DNA of 6,969 bases from JBBRHH01 sp038222915 (GTDB lineage Bacteria; Planctomycetota; Phycisphaerae; Tepidisphaerales; Tepidisphaeraceae). Each line of letters begins with the position of its first letter. The first letter of the stretch is position 1. Under the pieces are notes generated by a model. That model made no database searches. It was not told the origin of the DNA and saw only the letters and a list, made by a program, of their open reading frames with translations. The DNA is taken from contig JBBRHH010000332.1 of NCBI GenBank assembly GCA_038222915.1, forward strand, positions 1-6,969, in the 5' to 3' direction. Shown here one piece after another: positions 1 to 6,810 of this stretch. Position numbers and translations under genes: made by a program.

Positions 1-1077
1 CAGCGCTTCGAGGACCGCACCGCGCACGGAGCAGCTCGCGGCATCTTCTCCGAGCAGCTGGCCGAAACGGTCGAGAAGTACGAGGGCTTCAGCATCTCGA
101 TGCAGCTCATGAAATGCCTTGGCCTTCACGAAATCGAGCACCGGCATATCGGTGCGTAACGCCGAGGCGAGATCGACCTCTCTGACTGCTTCGGCGGCGC
201 GCGATTGGCCGAGCCGGATAACAGCCCAGAACAGGTGACGCACGGCGTCAAATTCGGGTGGAAAGCTGACGCCGTTGGTCGCGCTCAACAACTTGTCGGC
301 GGTCTTCCAATCCTCGTTACCAGTTGCCTCTGCAACTTTCTGGAAGACCGGCATCGAGCCCAGCCACGCAGGTGTTGACTTGCTCGCATTCAACTGGGAG
401 AGGCTTGAACCGGTAAGCGTGGAGATGCGGATGCCGGTTTCCATCGATTCCAGGTCATAGATGCGCCATTGCGTTCCGCTTCGCGTCAACCAATAGCGGC
501 TCCGGGTAACTATGCCTTTGCCAATCCGCGTCGCGGCGTATACGAGCGCTTTGTCGCCACTGGCGGATGTTTCAATTCTTCGGATTTGATAATTGATCGC
601 AGACGCATCGCCGGCCTGCTGAATGAAAGACTGGGACAATTTGCTCTTCATCCCTTCCGCGAAAGCGTGATCCTCCGATTTGGACCAGTTATCTACATTC
701 CCCTGCTTCTTGATGAGGACCACCATTTCGTCCATGTCAAAGGCGTCGGCCACCTGGCTCGGGCTCTTGGCCTTGAGTCCGGCTGCGAGGTTGTCGAAGG
801 TCTTGCCGATTGCACTCGCGGCCGGGCCGGAAAGCGGCTGGGCGCTGCCGGCAAAGGCCTGGACGATCGCCTGGTGTTTCTGGGCGGTCGTTTCGTTCAG
901 CCTCGTAACTTGGCGGCTCGCTGCTTCCTGGGATCGTTCTTCGAAGACGACCGCGATCAACATAGCCAATCCGAGCACGCCGCCAACAAGCCCGGCAATC
1001 AGTCCGCGCCGGGTTTTTTTGGGCGGCGGAGGCGGCAGCGGTGGAAGCAGAAGTGGCAGGACGCGAAGTGGCTCCAT
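1..1077 (-). CDS. Membrane-anchored protein of unknown function, partial (C-terminus beyond left edge)
   Basis: Reading the minus strand from the ATG at 1077-1075, the frame stays open for 359 codons to base 1, so the C-terminus is missing. An in-frame TAA lies 15 bases upstream of this ATG, which makes it the first possible start; a weak purine stretch (AAGAGGG) precedes it. The N-terminus has a proline run (LPPLPPPPP, about residues 11-19), a basic KKTRR patch, then one hydrophobic segment at about residues 25-45, so an N-in, C-out single-pass topology is likely. Residues about 90-220 alternate helix and strand and include a YQIRRIETS strand and a TQWRIYDLE strand, which resembles NTF2/SnoaL-like or DUF4878-like folds. 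Residues about 240-359 look all-helical and TPR-like. I do not recognise a family; the fold suggestions are inference. It is divergent from the di-iron gene, with 120 bases between them. Confidence 0.8.
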   Translation of the reverse strand, partial: MEPLRVLPLLLPPLPPPPPKKTRRGLIAGLVGGVLGLAMLIAVVFEERSQEAASRQVTRLNETTAQKHQAIVQAFAGSAQPLSGPAASAIGKTFDNLAAGLKAKSPSQVADAFDMDEMVVLIKKQGNVDNWSKSEDHAFAEGMKSKLSQSFIQQAGDASAINYQIRRIETSASGDKALVYAATRIGKGIVTRSRYWLTRSGTQWRIYDLESMETGIRISTLTGSSLSQLNASKSTPAWLGSMPVFQKVAEATGNEDWKTADKLLSATNGVSFPPEFDAVRHLFWAVIRLGQSRAAEAVREVDLASALRTDMPVLDFVKAKAFHELHRDAEALVLLDRFGQLLGEDAASCSVRGAVLEAL

Positions 1078-1149
1078 TGGACGGCCCTCTTACGGGATCT
1101 TGACTGGTCGGGGATAAGTGTGACGCGCAACTATGAGGGTGCGCGTGCG

Positions 1150-1155
1150 ATTATA
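1150..1155 (-). promoter_or_regulatory. Possible -10 box for the leftmost minus-strand gene
   Basis: The minus strand reads TATAAT here, a perfect sigma-70 type -10 hexamer, 73 bases upstream of the ATG at 1077. I see no good -35 box at 16-18 bases upstream, so this is a weak call. The site lies in the 120-base divergent spacer and could affect both genes. Confidence 0.3.
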
Positions 1156-1185
1156 TCGGGGAAACGATAGATTGGCAGGTTCAAC

Positions 1186-1191
1186 GGAAGG
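1186..1191 (+). promoter_or_regulatory. Shine-Dalgarno site of the di-iron MBL gene
   Basis: GGAAGG lies six bases before the ATG at 1198, which fits a ribosome binding site and supports that start codon. Confidence 0.6.
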
Positions 1192-1197
1192 TGTTGT

Positions 1198-1929
1198 ATG
1201 GCACGAGTGGACGAAGTCGCCAAAGGCGTGTTCCGGATCAGTTCCTTCGACCCGGCCTATCACATCAGCTTCAACCAGTTCCTGATCGTCGACGATCGGC
1301 CGGCGCTCATTCATACCGGCATCTACCCCGCTTATGAATCTGTTCGCGCCGCCGTTGCCCAGGTCATCGACCCGAAAAAACTCGCCTACATCGTCGTGCC
1401 CCATTTTGAGGCCGACGAGTGTGGCGGGATGACCCGCTTTGTGAAGGAGGCCCCCGAGGCCGTGCTGTTGTGCAGCCAGGTCGGATCGGGCGTAAACCTT
1501 TCCGGCTGGGATTACACGGGGCCGGTCAAGGGCATGTCCGAGGGCGACGTGGTCGAGCTTGGGTCGCATTCGCTGCAATTCATTGAAACGCCGCATGTGC
1601 ATCACTGGGACTCGATGATGGTCTTCGAACGCTCGACCAAAAGCCTCTTCCCCGCCGACCTCTTCATCCAGCCCGGGGAGCAACCCCCGATTGTGCAAGA
1701 AAACCTGGGCCCGGCCATGTGTCATCTCTATCGCGAGGTCGGAATCTTTGCTTCGGAAAAGCCCGTCCTCCAGGCGCTCGATCGAATCGAGCGGTTGACG
1801 CCGGATTGGGTGCATCCGATGCATGGGGGGAGTCTTTCAAAGGAAGTTGCGGCCGGGTTCAGCGCATGTCTGCGAAGCGAACAGTTTGCTTATGCGGGCA
1901 AACTCCTCGGACGCATGTTGCCAACGTGA
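1198..1929 (+). CDS. Stand-alone oxygen-binding di-iron (ODP/flavodiiron-type) metallo-beta-lactamase-fold protein
   Basis: This 243-residue protein matches the beta-lactamase-like di-iron domain of flavodiiron proteins. The N-terminus (VFRISSFDPAYHISFNQFL, then DDRPALIHTG) has the usual opening strands. The ligand set is visible: HFEADE at residues 69-74 (H69, E71, D73), TPHVHHWDSM at 131-140 (H135 most likely), PAD at 152-154 (D154) and HPMHGG at 206-211 (H209). In flavodiiron proteins HxExDH is typical; here the last histidine is Glu74, a position that is not always a metal ligand. There is no flavodoxin or rubredoxin domain, so electrons for O2 or NO reduction would need an external donor, or the protein may sense oxygen as proposed for free ODP proteins. 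It has no signal peptide and is probably cytoplasmic. GGAAGG six bases upstream supports the start. It is monocistronic and convergent with the next gene, without a gap. The family call is firm; the substrate is not. Confidence 0.88.
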   Translation: MARVDEVAKGVFRISSFDPAYHISFNQFLIVDDRPALIHTGIYPAYESVRAAVAQVIDPKKLAYIVVPHFEADECGGMTRFVKEAPEAVLLCSQVGSGVNLSGWDYTGPVKGMSEGDVVELGSHSLQFIETPHVHHWDSMMVFERSTKSLFPADLFIQPGEQPPIVQENLGPAMCHLYREVGIFASEKPVLQALDRIERLTPDWVHPMHGGSLSKEVAAGFSACLRSEQFAYAGKLLGRMLPT

Positions 1930-4203
1930 TCATGGCGGCTGTTCTTCGTCCTGCTCTGCACCGGGCATCAGCAATTTGATGGGTTTGGGAATAACCCCTT
2001 CCGGGAAGAGGATCGCCAGATCGCTTTGGCCATACGCGATGTTAATTCGCCCCGCCGGGTCGAGCCAGATGCGCCGCGTCGACTGAAGGTCCGGGATCTT
2101 CGTCGTAAACGTCGCTTCCAGCTCGAACGGTTCTCCGACGCCTTCGGTCGGTTTGATCCGCAACACCCGCCCGGCCGCATTGAACAGAAAAAGGATGTTC
2201 TCGCGCGTGCGAATCAGCGTCGGCGGCATCGTCCCCTGCGCGGCTTCGGGCAACGGCCAGGTGATTTCCCCATTCTTTGCGTCTGCTACAATCAAACTTT
2301 TATTGCCATCGTAATACCGTCGGCCAGCCGGATCCGTGTGAAGCAGCCGCCCGTGATCGACTACCGCAATCGCCTGCGTCGTCGGGTTCGTGGCCGCGGT
2401 GGTCGTGGCAACCCGCGTCGCCGGCTTCGTGGCCGCGATCACAGGCTGGCTGGTAGGGGGGATCTCATCCGGTTTCGTGAAAACTGCTTCATCGGCAGCC
2501 ATCGCACGCCAGCGGTCCGCTTCCAGAGACCACGCTCCACCCGCCTTTCGAACCGGCCAGCCCCCTTTGTTCCACCCGGTCACGCCTTGCGCATCGTGGA
2601 TGGTGTAAACGGGAAGACGCGGCACGGTGTCGGGAAGTGTCGGATCCAGAATAAGCGTCTCGCCGCCTTCCGCGGTCGCCCACGCGGATGGCGAAGCCTT
2701 TTTGAATATCCACCGGCCGTGGCGATCGCTGCCGATCGGCGTGCAGAAGTCGAGCTCTGATTTGTGCAGCAGCGCAGTCAGCGTCGGCCCCATAAGCAGC
2801 GATGGGCCCCGTTCTGCTTTCACAACCACCCATTCATCGCGGTAATAAAAGGGAAAGTCATTCGCCTCGTCGATGCCCTCCATCTTCCGCTCGTCGACAA
2901 GTTGAATCGGCTCTCCGGGGTGGATCCAGATCCACGCGGGAAAAACAACCTGCGGCGTCCGATCCGGCCCACGCGGAACGCTCACCCCCTTAGCGGCATA
3001 AAAAAGAACGCCCCGGTCGGGATATCGGCCAACCAGCCGCATCTTCCCATCCACGAGCGTCATCTCTCCCAGCGACGGGGACACCTGGCTTTCCAACAGC
3101 TTCTCGAGGCGCAACTTCGTCTCCGCCACCTGATCCTTCATCGCCTTGCGGATCACCGGCCACGACCCCGGTCCATATCGCGTCAGCTCCTGATACGCCT
3201 TGTCCCGATCCTCTTGGTTGTCGGCGCTGAGCTGGTCGACAAGTGTATTGATTTTCTCTTCGTCCACGCTCACCGGATCCAGGCTGGCAACGTGGAACGC
3301 GACGGCGGCGTCAGCGCCACCGGTGATCTGGAGAATGCTGCCGTCTTCCATCGGGATCAGGTGGAGGATGTTCGCCGGGAAATCTTCGGCTTCGCCAAGC
3401 CGCTGCCATTTTCCCTCCACGAAACGAACTGCCCCATTGCTGCCAGAAAGCAGATGGTCCGGCGGAACCCACGCCAGCACGCCGCGCTTGTCATAAAGCC
3501 ATTCGACCCGGCCATGCTTTGCGTCGCCTTCGATGATCGGCGGCGAGGCGATCTCCTTGATTTCATCGCCGATCTCAAAGATCGACAAGCCATTGTCAGT
3601 CGGGACGATGATCTGCCCGGTGCCCGGCCAAGTCCGCGCATTGCTCCATTGGTAATGATCCGCCTTGCCGATCGGTCGGCGTCCCTTCGCGTCCATCAAT
3701 TCATACGAACCATCCCGCCCGCAGATCAGTTGGGGCGCGGCTTGGCGGTTGTCGTCGATGGTCCAATGAACAAACGCCACCTGTTCACGGGTGAGGTGCA
3801 GTGATTCCTCCCCGGCCTTTTTCAGCGCTTCCGGCGTCGGATCGGCATCGCTGCGCGTGATCCAGAGTTCCCCGCGATCGCGATCCAGGTAAACCGGATC
3901 GTTCAAAACAATGTGCGCCCCGTCGCGAAGGTCGAGCGGGATGGTGAGCGGCCGGGTGGTGGACATCGCCGGCATCGCCTGACGGACAACGTCCAGAAAA
4001 GTAAGCGAGGGTTTGGTGGCAGCGGCAACCTTCCGCGTGGCCGGCCGGGTAAACGGTTTGGTCGCGGGCTGCGTGGCGGCCGTTGGGCTGGGCACCGGCT
4101 CGTTGTGGTTCAGCCGCTTCCACAGACGCGGCGAAGCCAGCACCAGTGTGGTAAAGATGACCGCGGCGATGAAGAGGACGACCCTTTTGTTGAGCTGTGC
4201 CAT
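1930..4203 (-). CDS. Large membrane-anchored protein with Thr/Pro/Ala linkers, a HEAT-like segment and possible propeller repeats; function unknown
   Basis: This 757-residue protein starts with a basic MAQLNKR and one hydrophobic segment (about residues 8-24), so it is probably anchored in the inner membrane with its body outside. Two low-complexity linkers follow the TQPATKP style: about residues 36-66 and 583-611. Residues about 316-372 (LVDQLSADNQEDRDKAYQEL, then the GPGSWPVIRKAM stretch) match the HEAT-like units common in planctomycete proteins, where a split set of units sits between other domains. The flanking segments (about 90-310, 375-580 and 612-740) are beta-rich with repeated WxxDxxGxI/V patterns such as IWLDPAGRINIAYG and NILFLFNAAGRVLRI, which suggests beta-propeller blades. 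I see no catalytic motif. No convincing Shine-Dalgarno sequence precedes the ATG, which is common in this phylum. Its stop codon abuts that of the convergent di-iron gene. It may be a surface or periplasmic scaffold or monitoring protein; that is a guess. Confidence 0.82.
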   Translation of the reverse strand: MAQLNKRVVLFIAAVIFTTLVLASPRLWKRLNHNEPVPSPTAATQPATKPFTRPATRKVAAATKPSLTFLDVVRQAMPAMSTTRPLTIPLDLRDGAHIVLNDPVYLDRDRGELWITRSDADPTPEALKKAGEESLHLTREQVAFVHWTIDDNRQAAPQLICGRDGSYELMDAKGRRPIGKADHYQWSNARTWPGTGQIIVPTDNGLSIFEIGDEIKEIASPPIIEGDAKHGRVEWLYDKRGVLAWVPPDHLLSGSNGAVRFVEGKWQRLGEAEDFPANILHLIPMEDGSILQITGGADAAVAFHVASLDPVSVDEEKINTLVDQLSADNQEDRDKAYQELTRYGPGSWPVIRKAMKDQVAETKLRLEKLLESQVSPSLGEMTLVDGKMRLVGRYPDRGVLFYAAKGVSVPRGPDRTPQVVFPAWIWIHPGEPIQLVDERKMEGIDEANDFPFYYRDEWVVVKAERGPSLLMGPTLTALLHKSELDFCTPIGSDRHGRWIFKKASPSAWATAEGGETLILDPTLPDTVPRLPVYTIHDAQGVTGWNKGGWPVRKAGGAWSLEADRWRAMAADEAVFTKPDEIPPTSQPVIAATKPATRVATTTAATNPTTQAIAVVDHGRLLHTDPAGRRYYDGNKSLIVADAKNGEITWPLPEAAQGTMPPTLIRTRENILFLFNAAGRVLRIKPTEGVGEPFELEATFTTKIPDLQSTRRIWLDPAGRINIAYGQSDLAILFPEGVIPKPIKLLMPGAEQDEEQPP

Positions 4204-4289
4204 TTGCGTTGGGCTGTAGTTGACTCGCTATGATAACAGGTTTGGGAATGAGCGGAGTGCAATCCGAATCTGATCGTCCAAGGAGACCG
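4204..4289. promoter_or_regulatory. Divergent intergenic spacer with possible -10 (TATGAT) for the glycosidase gene
   Basis: The 86 bases between two divergent genes must hold promoters for both. TATGAT at 4229-4234 is one mismatch from the sigma-70 -10 consensus. TTGCGT at 4204-4209 is a poor -35 at a long spacing of 19 bases. TTGACT at 4220-4225 is a better -35 match but has no good -10 box at the right distance. The exact promoter is uncertain. Confidence 0.3.
4280..4285 (+). promoter_or_regulatory. Shine-Dalgarno site that decides the start of the DUF4038 gene
   Basis: AAGGAG ends four bases before the ATG at 4290. An in-frame ATG at 4230 has no such site and would place 20 polar residues ahead of a clean signal peptide, so 4290 is preferred. 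Confidence 0.75.
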
Positions 4290-5696
4290 ATGAAATTAAT
4301 GTTTTTCGTTTTAATTGCGCTGCTCAATGCCGGCGCATTTGCCGAGTTGCCGGGGCTGCGAGTGAGCGAAAATCATCGGTTTTTGATCACTGCCGATGGA
4401 AAGCCGTTCTTCTGGCTTGGGGACACGGCCTGGGAGTTGTTTCATCGCTTGAATCGGGAGGATGCGGATCGATATCTGGAGAATCGCGCCAAGAAGGGGT
4501 TCAACGTCATTCAGGCGGTGGCGATCGCTGAACTGGACGGCGCAACGGATCCGAATGCGTATGGGTTTTTGCCCCTGACCGATTTGGATCCCACGCGGCC
4601 GGCCGTAAAAGACGGGCCGGAGAATGATTACTGGGATCACGTGGACTACATCGTGAACAAGGCCAACTCGCTTGGCATGTATGTCGGGTTTCTTCCAACC
4701 TGGGGACGCTACTGGCACGACAAGTCCAAAGACGGGAAGACACTTTTCACCAAGGAAAACGCGGAGGTTTACGGCCAGTGGCTGGGAGAGCGCTATAAGT
4801 CAAAAGGCATCGTCTGGATTCTCGGAGGTGATCGGCCCATCGACAATGAAGACCAGAAGGAGACGGTCCGGGCCATGGCGCGCGGCTTGAAGAAGGGAGA
4901 CGGTGGAGCGCATCTGATGACGCTGCATCCGCCGGGCGGGAATGGCTCTTCGTCGTGGTTTCACAACGACGATTGGCTCGATTTCAATATGCGGCAGAAC
5001 GGACACGTGGCCGAGTGGAATGGGCGGTATGAACAGACGCGTACGGATTATGAGCGCACGCCAGTAAAGCCGGTTGTCGACGGCGAACCGATCTACGAAG
5101 ATCATCCCGTTTCGTTCAACGCCAAGGGGCTGGGGTATTCGATCGCGGCCGATGTGCGGCGACCCCTGTACTGGGATCTATTTGCCGGGGCGTGCGGGCA
5201 CACCTACGGCGATCATTCAGTGTGGCAGATGTGGAGCGAGAAAAAGGGGCCAATCAATAGTCCGCTAATGCCATGGTTTGAGGCGATCGATCAGCCGGGA
5301 GCCGGGCAAATGCAATACGCGCGAAACCTCCTTGAATCACGGCCGTTTCTAACCCGCCTGCCGGACGACGCGGTTGTCATTGACGGCCCGGTAAAGACCG
5401 CGGTCCCCGGGGCAGGAACCCGGCACTTTTCAGCCACGCGCGATGAAAGCGGTTCTTATGCGATGGTGTATGCACCGGTGGGACGGGCATTCAAAGTGCG
5501 AATGGAAAAGATCACCGGCCCGAAGGCAAAAGCATGGTGGTTCAATCCGCGGACTGGCGAAGCGACGGCCATCGGAGAGTTTGACAACAAGGGAGAGCGG
5601 GAGTTTGTCTCGCCCGACAAGGGAGAGTTGCTGGATTGGGTGTTGGTACTGGACGATGCCTCGAAGAATTATCCACCGCCCGGGCGCGTGAAGTAA
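4290..5696 (+). CDS. Secreted DUF4038 (apiosidase-like, GH140-related) glycoside hydrolase with C-terminal beta domain
   Basis: From the ATG at 4290 the product is 468 residues. A signal peptide (MKLMFFVLIALLNAGAFA, cleavage near residue 18) sends it to the periplasm or outside. The mature start LRVSENHRFLITADGKPFFW and the LGDTAWELFHRL motif (residues 43-54) are the hallmark of DUF4038 (PF13204), a TIM-barrel family that includes the GH140 apiosidase of rhamnogalacturonan II breakdown. Candidate catalytic acids are D181 in ILGGDRP and E266 in VDGEP, at the strand ends where the family carries its pair. Residues about 360-456 form a beta domain resembling the so-called collagen-binding domain (PF12904) that usually closes these proteins. 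The length is normal and the gene looks intact. It probably cleaves a plant-type or algal polysaccharide side chain; the exact sugar cannot be read from sequence. It stands alone, with no transporter or other sugar enzymes in the window. Confidence 0.92.
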   Translation: MKLMFFVLIALLNAGAFAELPGLRVSENHRFLITADGKPFFWLGDTAWELFHRLNREDADRYLENRAKKGFNVIQAVAIAELDGATDPNAYGFLPLTDLDPTRPAVKDGPENDYWDHVDYIVNKANSLGMYVGFLPTWGRYWHDKSKDGKTLFTKENAEVYGQWLGERYKSKGIVWILGGDRPIDNEDQKETVRAMARGLKKGDGGAHLMTLHPPGGNGSSSWFHNDDWLDFNMRQNGHVAEWNGRYEQTRTDYERTPVKPVVDGEPIYEDHPVSFNAKGLGYSIAADVRRPLYWDLFAGACGHTYGDHSVWQMWSEKKGPINSPLMPWFEAIDQPGAGQMQYARNLLESRPFLTRLPDDAVVIDGPVKTAVPGAGTRHFSATRDESGSYAMVYAPVGRAFKVRMEKITGPKAKAWWFNPRTGEATAIGEFDNKGEREFVSPDKGELLDWVLVLDDASKNYPPPGRVK

Positions 5697-5741
5697 CCGT
5701 CAGGTGATATGCCTCTTTCGCCAAGCTGAAATAAAATATGT

Positions 5742-6146
5742 CTGGATATAACACAAATTTCGGCGGCTGAATTCTACGTCCTTTCCGTACTTCACCGGCT
5801 TGGTGCCGAGGCGAACCTGACGCTGGGAAATAAAAAGTCGGTCGATATCGCAATCGTCCGTAGTGCTGGCAATGCGATCACTGTTGACGTGAAAGGGCTG
5901 GCCGGGAAAACTGGCTGGCCTGTCGATAACGTCAAGCTCGGCACGCCGAACCACTTTATCGCCTTCGTGTGCTATCTCGGTCGCATTGAAGACCCGGCAG
6001 TCATACCCAAGGTGTACATCGTGCCGTCGCTGGAATTGAAGGCATTGCTCTACAATGCTCCGGGCGGTCGAAAATTGGTAAACCTCACCAAAATCCGGGA
6101 CGTGGGCCGGGCGTATAAAGATGCGTGGCGGCAATTGGTGGATTAG
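5742..6146 (+). CDS. Small PD-(D/E)XK nuclease-like protein with non-standard or damaged start
   Basis: The frame is open from just after a TGA at 5727-5729 to TAG at 6144-6146. Starting at CTG 5742 gives 134 residues beginning LDITQISAAEFYVLSVL. The pattern of a PD-(D/E)XK nuclease core is present: a helix with E10, then VDIAI with D35, then TVDVKG with D49 and K51, followed by a helical tail ending in KDAWRQL. The only standard in-frame start is GTG at 5889, which is residue 50; using it would remove E10, D35 and D49, so I reject it. The nearest ATG (5738-5740) is out of frame by one base: dropping one T at 5741 would join it as ATG-CTG-GAT. So the gene either uses CTG, or carries an N-terminal frameshift and is broken. 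No Shine-Dalgarno is visible. Known relatives are mostly hypothetical proteins; DNA cleavage is an inference from the motif. It follows the glycosidase by 45 bases but is unrelated to it in function. Confidence 0.65.
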   Translation: MDITQISAAEFYVLSVLHRLGAEANLTLGNKKSVDIAIVRSAGNAITVDVKGLAGKTGWPVDNVKLGTPNHFIAFVCYLGRIEDPAVIPKVYIVPSLELKALLYNAPGGRKLVNLTKIRDVGRAYKDAWRQLVD

Positions 6147-6553
6147 CTCCAAACGCTACTGAGCCGGGGGGCGAGGACGATGCCGGGATCGCCGGCGTGG
6201 CGTGTGGCCTCTTCGTCGCGGGCGGCGCGGAACCAGTCGGCGACGATGCGGGTGTTGGCATCGGCGGGGTGGACCTTGGCCTTTCTCGGGGGCATCTGAT
6301 GCTCATCGAGCTTTTCGAGAATCGCGTTCCAATGCTGGCTGTCTTTAACCACGTCCGGAATGGTTGACCAGGATTGGACGTTGAGGTCGGCCTCGGTTTT
6401 GTCGTTGCCGTGGCAGGCGATGCAGTATTGTTGAAGAAAGGGGCGGATGGTGGTGGAGAAGCGGGTGTCGAGAGGGGAAGCGGGGGGATCCGTCGCGAAA
6501 GCGGCGGGAGTTAGCAGTAAGAGGAGGAGAATCGAGAGGGGGTGGCGGGTCAT
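6143..6553 (-). pseudogene. Truncated planctomycete cytochrome c (PSCyt1) protein, N-terminal stump
   Basis: The minus-strand ATG at 6553-6551 opens a 136-residue frame. It has a clear signal peptide (MTRHPLSILLLLLLTPAAFA), then FSTTIRPFLQQYCIACHGN with the heme-binding CIACH at residues 44-48 and a likely axial Met87 in HQMPPRKAK. This is the PSCyt1 domain (PF07635). In complete proteins it is followed by ADWF..., then an AGDPG..VLARRLSNAEY stretch that leads into DUF1587, DUF1592, DUF1588 and DUF1585, giving roughly 700-1000 residues. Here the match runs up to GIVLAPRLS (residues 124-132) and then breaks into SVWS and a stop. None of the frames beyond it resembles the missing domains; the opposite strand instead codes for the nuclease-like protein. 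I conclude the gene lost its 3' part at about 6158. The stump could still make a small secreted cytochrome. A longer upstream frame (to 6838) passes through repeats and is not used. Confidence 0.8.
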
Positions 6554-6602
6554 GTGAGGGGCGTTGCTTATGATACAGCGACAGGGGGCGGGCGTGGTTC
6601 TG

Positions 6603-6810
6603 GAGACTGGAAACTGGAGACGTGAGAATTGACAGCGAATGGGCGGTCGAATGCCTGCTGGAGGCAATAAGCCAGAGACTGGAGACGAGAACGAGGGCGC
6701 ATTTTTTCGTGCACAATTGAGTTTGATGTCGGGTGCTGGAGAAATGAAACCGGAGACTGGAAACTGGAAAGAAGATGCATTTCTGCGCGCGCAATTGAGT
6801 TTGATGTCCG
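6603..6810. repeat. Imperfect 72/78-bp repeats with a GAGACTGGAAACTGG core
   Basis: Three units begin with GAGACTGG at 6603, 6675 and 6753, so the spacings are 72 and 78 bases. Units two and three (6675-6732 and 6753-6810) match at 46 of 58 positions and share CAATTGAGTTTGATGTC exactly (6714-6730 and 6792-6808). The first and third share GGAGACTGGAAACTGGA (6602-6618 and 6752-6768). TGCTGGAG recurs at 6656 and 6734, again 78 bases apart. The unit lengths are multiples of three, so the antisense frame shows a 26-residue repeat, but it has no coding character. This is probably a dispersed intergenic repeat family of this genome. Confidence 0.8.

Noticed and set aside
469..1170. 233-codon open frame on the plus strand
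   Set aside because: It is antisense to the well-formed minus-strand frame that runs 1077 to 1, has no domain logic, and consists of Arg/Gly/Ala-rich shadow sequence.
1090..1824. 244-codon open frame on the minus strand
   Set aside because: It lies opposite the di-iron protein gene, which has all metal ligands and a ribosome binding site.
2764..3804. 346-codon open frame on the plus strand, with a similar one at 2026-2760
   Set aside because: Both are antisense shadows of the 757-residue minus-strand gene; GC-rich codon use leaves the opposite strand open, and their protein sequences are His/Arg/Pro-rich without motifs.
4230..4289. Upstream ATG (4230) as start of the DUF4038 enzyme
   Set aside because: It adds 20 polar residues before a clean signal peptide and has no Shine-Dalgarno site, whereas the ATG at 4290 has AAGGAG.
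5889..6146. 85-residue protein starting at GTG 5889
   Set aside because: It begins in the middle of the conserved DVKG motif and loses the upstream part of the fold, so it is an artefact of requiring a standard start.
5700..6152. 150-codon minus-strand frame that might be the missing part of the cytochrome protein
   Set aside because: It shows no resemblance to DUF1587/DUF1592 sequence and is the antisense of the nuclease-like gene.
6600..6810. CRISPR array
   Set aside because: The repeats are imperfect, 72/78-base spaced, and the segments between cores are themselves similar, so they are not unique spacers.
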